Origin: Acidobacteriota bacterium
GTDB lineage: Bacteria > Acidobacteriota > Blastocatellia > RBC074
DNA length: 64,000 nucleotides
Direction: 5' to 3'
NCBI GenBank assembly: GCA_018269055.1
Contig: JAFDVI010000012.1
Coordinates: 1 to 64,000, forward strand
Made by a program: the position numbers and the translations under genes. The notes under the pieces are model-generated. The model saw nothing but the letters and a program-made list of their open reading frames with translations, was not told where the DNA came from and searched no databases. Positions 60,180-64,000 of this stretch are shown piece by piece (position 1 is the first letter of the stretch; every line of letters begins with the position of its first letter).

Positions 60180-61184
60180 TTAATTTCTTGAAGGGGATGA
60201 ATTCATCATATCAAATTCCAGCCCCAAATTATTCCTTTGGGCGGTTTGGTAAATGGCTTGAGCGACGGCAGCATCCTGGACTGCGTTACCGACCGATTTG
60301 AAATAGGTGATTTCCTCTCCTCGTCCCCGTCCGGGTTTCAATCCGGCGGCGATTTCTCCGAGCTCGGCGTAAATGTCTTCTGAGCGAAGCTCACCCCGAT
60401 CAATAGCGATGATCAAATCTCCGGCTTCTTCCAGCGCGGCTTGTCGCTGGTCAATGACGATCTTGGAAGCTCGGCGGAGCGTGACAAAATCAACTTCCTG
60501 CATTTCGTGCGTGTACGATCCAATGGCGTTGACGTGCGCGCCGGGTTTCAAATCGGTGCCGTCGAAAACCGGCGTACGCGAATTGGTTGCGGTGCAAATC
60601 ACATCGGCGTCGCGCACGGCTTGCGTGGGTGAGTTGGCAATCAGCAATTCGACTGAAGTTTGCGGCTGCAATTCCGCAATCAATGCTTGGGCGGATTCCC
60701 GATGGAGAGCGTAAACCCAAAAGCGTTTGATCGAACGCACCGCCGCGACCGCCAACACTTGTTGCCGAGCTTGCTGCCCCGCGCCGATGATTGCGGCGAC
60801 TTCGGCGTCGCGTCGCGCCAGCAAATCCGTCGCGGCTCCGCTGGCGGCCCCGGTTCTGAGCGCTGTCAGGTAACCGCCTTCCATCGCCGCCACAGGCTGT
60901 CCCGTTTGCGGATCAACCACCACCACCAACGCGTGAATGCGAGGCAGCTCAAGCGCGGAATTTCGATTGTGGATTGAAGCGATTTTGACGGCCAGGGCAT
61001 CGGCGTCGCTGAGGTACGCGGGCATAAACAATGTCAACCCGCCGTGCTTCGGTTGCGGAATGGCGGTTCGCAGCGGGCAGTCAGCTTTGCCGGTGGAAAG
61101 TTCGATGAAGGCATTCCTGACGATTTCAATCGCTTTTCGCATCGGAAGCGATTGGTGAACATCAGAGCGGGAGAGCAATCGCAT
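60180..61184 (-). CDS. ornithine cyclodeaminase/mu-crystallin family protein
   Basis: 334 residues. N-terminal LLSRSDVHQSLPMRKAIEIV, substrate loop (FMPAYLSDADALAVKI), dinucleotide site AAIIGAGQQARQQVLAV, and HVNAIGSYTHEMQEV. The family includes ornithine cyclodeaminase, alanine dehydrogenase of archaea and ketimine reductases; sequence alone does not choose among them. Located between the hydroxylase and a hypothetical gene, all on the minus strand. Confidence 0.85.
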   Translation of the reverse strand: MRLLSRSDVHQSLPMRKAIEIVRNAFIELSTGKADCPLRTAIPQPKHGGLTLFMPAYLSDADALAVKIASIHNRNSALELPRIHALVVVVDPQTGQPVAAMEGGYLTALRTGAASGAATDLLARRDAEVAAIIGAGQQARQQVLAVAAVRSIKRFWVYALHRESAQALIAELQPQTSVELLIANSPTQAVRDADVICTATNSRTPVFDGTDLKPGAHVNAIGSYTHEMQEVDFVTLRRASKIVIDQRQAALEEAGDLIIAIDRGELRSEDIYAELGEIAAGLKPGRGRGEEITYFKSVGNAVQDAAVAQAIYQTAQRNNLGLEFDMMNSSPSRN

Positions 61185-61274
61185 AAAACAATCAGTCCCA
61201 ATTGGAAGAAGCCTTCCGTTTTTCCTTTTGTGGTTACTGAGCTTTTTGTGACGAATTTTCCTTGCCTGATTCGG

Positions 61275-61967
61275 CTAAGGCTTCTCCGTTTTCCACGAAG
61301 TCAGCACGTATTCATAATCCATGTCCACCCAATCGTACCGGAGCAGGATTTTGTCTTCGCCCGCGACCCACAAATGAGAAATCGGGACTTTATATTCATC
61401 AAAATCCATTGTGAAGTGAGCCGCTTTGAACGTTCCCGCCGGAACTGTGATTTCCTCTTCGCCGAGTAAATTCAAACGATAGGTTCCCAATCGGCCAAGC
61501 GGAAGATCAGTGCCATCTCGCCTGCTGGACGTGTAGTAAACCGTACGCTTCTGCTCTCCGCCGAGCGCGCGGTCGTAATTGAAAAGCGCCCATCCGTCCA
61601 ACATGACGGCGTGCGTCATGATCGAGAAAAAATCCCTGGGAATGGAAATCGTCTGGATGGTATGGCCGGTGTCGGCACAATCGGTGACGGCGATTAACTT
61701 GTCGGTTTCAACGCGAAAGTATCCTGTGCCAATGAATGCATTGCCGACTTGTAGCCGAAGAAACACATCCATCGGGCGGCCGTCCAAGCCGCGCGTGTAC
61801 ACCACATCGCGAACAAATTTCGACCGATCGGTCATTGCCAGGCATCGCATTGTCACGGAACCATCGCGGTTGCGCGTCAATTGCCAATCTTCTCGCCCGC
61901 GTTCCTGGCCTGTGGATTTTTTGAGATAGGTCAAGCGACCGTGTTGGTATTTAAAGTTGGACATCAT
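61275..61967 (-). CDS. conserved hypothetical protein, DUF3108-like
   Basis: 230 residues, no signal peptide. Beta-rich with patterns such as LGTYRLNLLGEEEITVPAGTF and AAHFTMDFDEYKVPISHLWV followed by AGEDKILLRYDW, like the DUF3108/lipoprotein-localisation type folds. The exact family is uncertain. Separate from the gene at 60180 by 90 bases. Confidence 0.55.
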   Translation of the reverse strand: MMSNFKYQHGRLTYLKKSTGQERGREDWQLTRNRDGSVTMRCLAMTDRSKFVRDVVYTRGLDGRPMDVFLRLQVGNAFIGTGYFRVETDKLIAVTDCADTGHTIQTISIPRDFFSIMTHAVMLDGWALFNYDRALGGEQKRTVYYTSSRRDGTDLPLGRLGTYRLNLLGEEEITVPAGTFKAAHFTMDFDEYKVPISHLWVAGEDKILLRYDWVDMDYEYVLTSWKTEKP

Positions 61968-61972
61968 GGGAA

Positions 61973-62038
61973 ATAGACAGGATTTACAAGATTTACAGGA
62001 TGACTGCCAATCCTGAAAATCCTGTTAATCCTGTCTAT
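61973..62038. repeat. AGACAGGATT inverted repeat, copy 2
   Basis: Left arm ATAGACAGGATTTACAAGAT and right arm ATCCTGTTAATCCTGTCTAT with imperfect internal matches. Same family as 47542-47624. Confidence 0.75.
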
Positions 62039-62053
62039 GGTTTGGTTGCCTTG

Positions 62054-62647
62054 TTATCTTCGTCCGCTGAGCATTCCGCCGATCATACCGACGACATCAT
62101 CCACCGCCGAACCATCGTGATTACGGTCCAGCAATCCGCCGAGCATTCCCATCAAGCCGGAACTGCCGCCCATTTGTTGCGCAGCGCCTCCAAGTAATCC
62201 GCTGAGGTCGGACGTGCCGACTTCGCCGCCTTGTCTGGCGCGACCGATGGCACCCATCACGATAGGAGCCAGAATCGCCAGCAGCGGCCCAACCTGGCTC
62301 GTATTCAATCCGCTGGCCTGGCTGACGCCTTGCGCGACGGTGTCATGCTGGCCGCCGAAGATATGGCCCAGTATGCCAGCGCCATCGCCTGCTCCGCCGC
62401 CGACTTGTCCTGCGATCAATCCACCGATGTCATCCAGGACGCTGCCGTCATGGTCGCGATCCAACGCGCCCGCCAATCCCGCAGCGCCCTGCTCGGTCGA
62501 GCTATTATTCGCCAATCCGCCCAAAATCATCGGTAACGCCGCCGATATAGCGTTGCTGGTGGAGCTTTCGTCAGCGCCAATCGCCTGGCTGATCTGGCTC
62601 ACGTTTTCTCCGCTCAGAACATCGTTCAAAATTCCCGTTAAATCCAT
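62054..62647 (-). CDS. DUF937 (YidB-like) family protein
   Basis: 197 residues from the ATG at 62647, chosen because TTTGGAGATC lies directly before it; the frame opens at a TTG inside that site. Gly-rich helical repeats (AISAALPMILGGLAN, LLAILAPIVMGAIGRA) and two acidic DRDHDGSVLDDI / DRNHDGSAVDDV loops, which resemble calcium-binding EF-hand or dockerin loops and are usual in this family. Function is unknown. Single gene. Confidence 0.85.
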   Translation of the reverse strand: MDLTGILNDVLSGENVSQISQAIGADESSTSNAISAALPMILGGLANNSSTEQGAAGLAGALDRDHDGSVLDDIGGLIAGQVGGGAGDGAGILGHIFGGQHDTVAQGVSQASGLNTSQVGPLLAILAPIVMGAIGRARQGGEVGTSDLSGLLGGAAQQMGGSSGLMGMLGGLLDRNHDGSAVDDVVGMIGGMLSGRR

Positions 62648-62854
62648 TTTGATCTCCAAATAAAGTTACAGCACAACCAACCGGAGCGAGCCGATGAGCA
62701 GTGCAATGTTGTAAACAGCCCTTGCCTGATCAGGCCGGGCCAAGGTTGAGCATGCTGTGGGGTAAATTGTTTCCGTCGGTTTCCATTCGGAAGCGACACA
62801 ACTATAATCCGCGCTCATTCACCTGTAAACAAATCCATCTCAAGTCTTGGTCAA

Positions 62855-64000
62855 ATGACAAATTCTGCGCCGTTCGCGACAAAAGAACCGGTGTGGCAGC
62901 GGATATTCCCTAACCACGAATGGGCGTTGCTGATGCTGTTGTTTGCCGAATGCCTGTTGTTCAGTGTGATCGGCGAAAACTTCTTTTCGCGCTCGAACGG
63001 GTTTGAAATCATTCGCCTGAGCGTCGAAATCGGATTGCTAGCGCTGGCATTGACACCGGTCATCATCACCGGCGGCATTGATCTTTCCGTCGGTTCAATG
63101 ATGGGACTGGCGGCAATTTCCTGTGGCTGGATGTGGAAAGTCGCCGGATTGCCAATCTGGCTCAGCGTAGCGCTGACACTACTGATTGGCTTGCTGGGCG
63201 GAGCTCTGAACGCCGTGTTGATTGCGCGATTTCAGCTTCCGCCGCTGATTATCACGCTGGGCACATTTTCCCTGTTTCGCGGATTGGCCGAAGGCATTAC
63301 GGGCGGAATCGCCAATTACACAGGCTTTCCCAGTTCTTTCCTCTTTCTAGGGCAAGGATACTGGCTGGGCTTTTTGCCGCCTCAGACATCGATCCTGCTT
63401 ACGGCGATGATCTTTTATTTTTTGCTGCTGCATCGAACGATTATCGGTCGCAGCATTTATGCAATCGGTTTTTCCGCCGAAGGCGCGCGCTTTGCCGGAA
63501 TTCCAGTCGCCAAACGAATTGCATTGGCGTACGTGCTTTCCGGTTTGGCCGCCAGTCTTGCCGCCGTCATTTATGTCGCGCATCTAGGCCAGGCGAAATC
63601 TGATGCCGGCACAGGTTATGAGTTAATGGCCATCACGGCTGTTGTGTTGGGCGGAACTTCAATCTTCGGCGGACGCGGAACGATTTGGGGAACGGCGCTG
63701 GGTTTATTCGCCATTGTCATTTTGCAAAACGGATTGCGACTGGCAGCGCTACCAACGGAACTGGCTGGCATCCTGACCGGGGCGCTGTTGGTTACGACCA
63801 TTTGCATTGACCGGATCGTAGTCCCGCCTTCAGGCGGAAGAGACCGCCTGACTAAAACCATCCCGCCTGAAGGCGGGACTACGAACATTGGGGAATTCGA
63901 CGTGAAAAACTCTCAAGTTGCGTTTATCTGTGCTGCGATTCTGGCTGCGGGTTTATTCATCGCTGGCAGCAACTGGCTATTGGTTCGTTCGTTGACGAAA
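62855..64000 (+). CDS. sugar ABC transporter permease (RbsC-like), open at the window end
   Basis: Partial at its 3' end: 382 codons without stop to the last base. About ten membrane helices, with VIITGGIDLSVGSMMGLAA, NAVLIARFQLPPLIITLGTF, GRSIYAIGFSAEGARFAGI and AVVLGGTSIFGGRGTIWGT as in ribose/rhamnose-type permeases (BPD_transp_2). Normal family length is about 320 residues, reached at the GILTGALLVTTICIDRI helix. Thereafter a palindromic repeat (63817-63886) keeps the frame open into a new hydrophobic segment. No ATPase or binding protein gene is seen upstream. Confidence 0.88.
   Translation, partial: MTNSAPFATKEPVWQRIFPNHEWALLMLLFAECLLFSVIGENFFSRSNGFEIIRLSVEIGLLALALTPVIITGGIDLSVGSMMGLAAISCGWMWKVAGLPIWLSVALTLLIGLLGGALNAVLIARFQLPPLIITLGTFSLFRGLAEGITGGIANYTGFPSSFLFLGQGYWLGFLPPQTSILLTAMIFYFLLLHRTIIGRSIYAIGFSAEGARFAGIPVAKRIALAYVLSGLAASLAAVIYVAHLGQAKSDAGTGYELMAITAVVLGGTSIFGGRGTIWGTALGLFAIVILQNGLRLAALPTELAGILTGALLVTTICIDRIVVPPSGGRDRLTKTIPPEGGTTNIGEFDVKNSQVAFICAAILAAGLFIAGSNWLLVRSLTK
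63817..63886. repeat. GTTCGTAGT/GTTCAGAGT-type palindromic element, copy 6, in coding sequence
   Basis: 70 bases; inner arms CCCGCCTTCAGGCGG and CCGCCTGAAGGCGGG as in copy 1, outer ends CGTAGT/ACTACG instead of CAGAGT/ACTCTG. It is read as VVPPSGGRDRLTKTIPPEGG and TT, the same frame (VPPxGG...PPxGG) as copy 5. Confidence 0.88.
63902..64000 (+). CDS. probable start of the next gene, in frame with the permease
   Basis: A GTG at 63902 begins VKNSQVAFICAAILAAGLFIAGSNW..., which looks like the signal sequence of an exported sugar-binding protein; GGGGAA lies seven bases upstream. It is in the same frame as the permease with no stop between, so it may also be just the C-terminal part of a fused protein. 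Cut by the window end. Confidence 0.4.
   Translation, partial: MKNSQVAFICAAILAAGLFIAGSNWLLVRSLTK

Overview
The window looks like a chromosomal piece of an Acidobacteriota genome, probably near the Blastocatellia. This is inferred from moderate GC content, proteins with the 'Solibacter' C-terminal domain type (TIGR03437-like), an acidobacterial-type VWFA protein, two DUF1800/DUF1501 pairs, many signal-peptide or Tat-exported proteins, and abundant palindromic repeats. No transposase, integrase, phage structural gene, rRNA or tRNA was recognised.

Layout. 91-9806: AsmA-like protein, a small membrane protein, CutC, a sigma/anti-sigma pair, then an M28 peptidase, a coiled-coil protein and an Ntn asparaginase. 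9891-14516: a c-type cytochrome/copper-monooxygenase-like protein, a class A beta-lactamase-like serine hydrolase and a secreted NHL-repeat protein. 14641-18592: histidine utilisation genes hutU-hutG-hutI, with no hutH. 18580-28912: an orphan ABC ATPase, a GH63-like glucosidase, a YtxJ bacilliredoxin, a surface SdrD-type protein, a MacA-like adaptor with its ATPase (no permease) and a VWFA protein. 29241-46123: two DUF1800/DUF1501 pairs flank the most unusual part of the window. 46191-52464: LPLAT acyltransferase and a yceD-rpmF-plsX-fabD-fabG-acpP-fabF fatty-acid cluster without fabH. 52773-64000: a response regulator, YjjX-like NTPase, a kinase-peptidase-aminotransferase fusion, flavoenzymes, an ornithine-cyclodeaminase homologue, a DUF937 protein and a sugar ABC permease that runs off the end.

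The central discovery is a diversity-generating retroelement (DGR) at 33888-41238. Two convergent genes encode TIR-NACHT-FGE/C-type-lectin proteins, which resemble STAND immune sensors. Each ends in a 119-bp variable repeat (VR1 36737-36855; VR2 38379-38497 on the minus strand). Between them is one template repeat (TR 37022-37140). VR1 differs from TR at 10 sites and VR2 at 12 sites, and all 22 changes fall on the 26 template adenines; the other 93 positions are identical in all three copies. A sigma70-like promoter lies just ahead of TR, GC-rich hairpins follow both VRs but not TR, an Avd gene is present, and the reverse transcriptase is reduced to its N- and C-terminal ends with the whole catalytic core missing. 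So the cassette has a clear record of adenine mutagenesis but no intact RT in the window: RT in trans, very recent loss, or misassembly.

A second theme is a family of roughly 65-70 bp inverted repeats with ends GTTCAGAGT...ACTCTGAAC and stems that vary but stay paired. Copies sit between genes, at the edge of the avd stop codon, inside another palindrome, and in frame inside two coding regions (54936-55005 and 63817-63886). In the last case the repeat joins the ABC permease frame to what looks like the start of the next gene.
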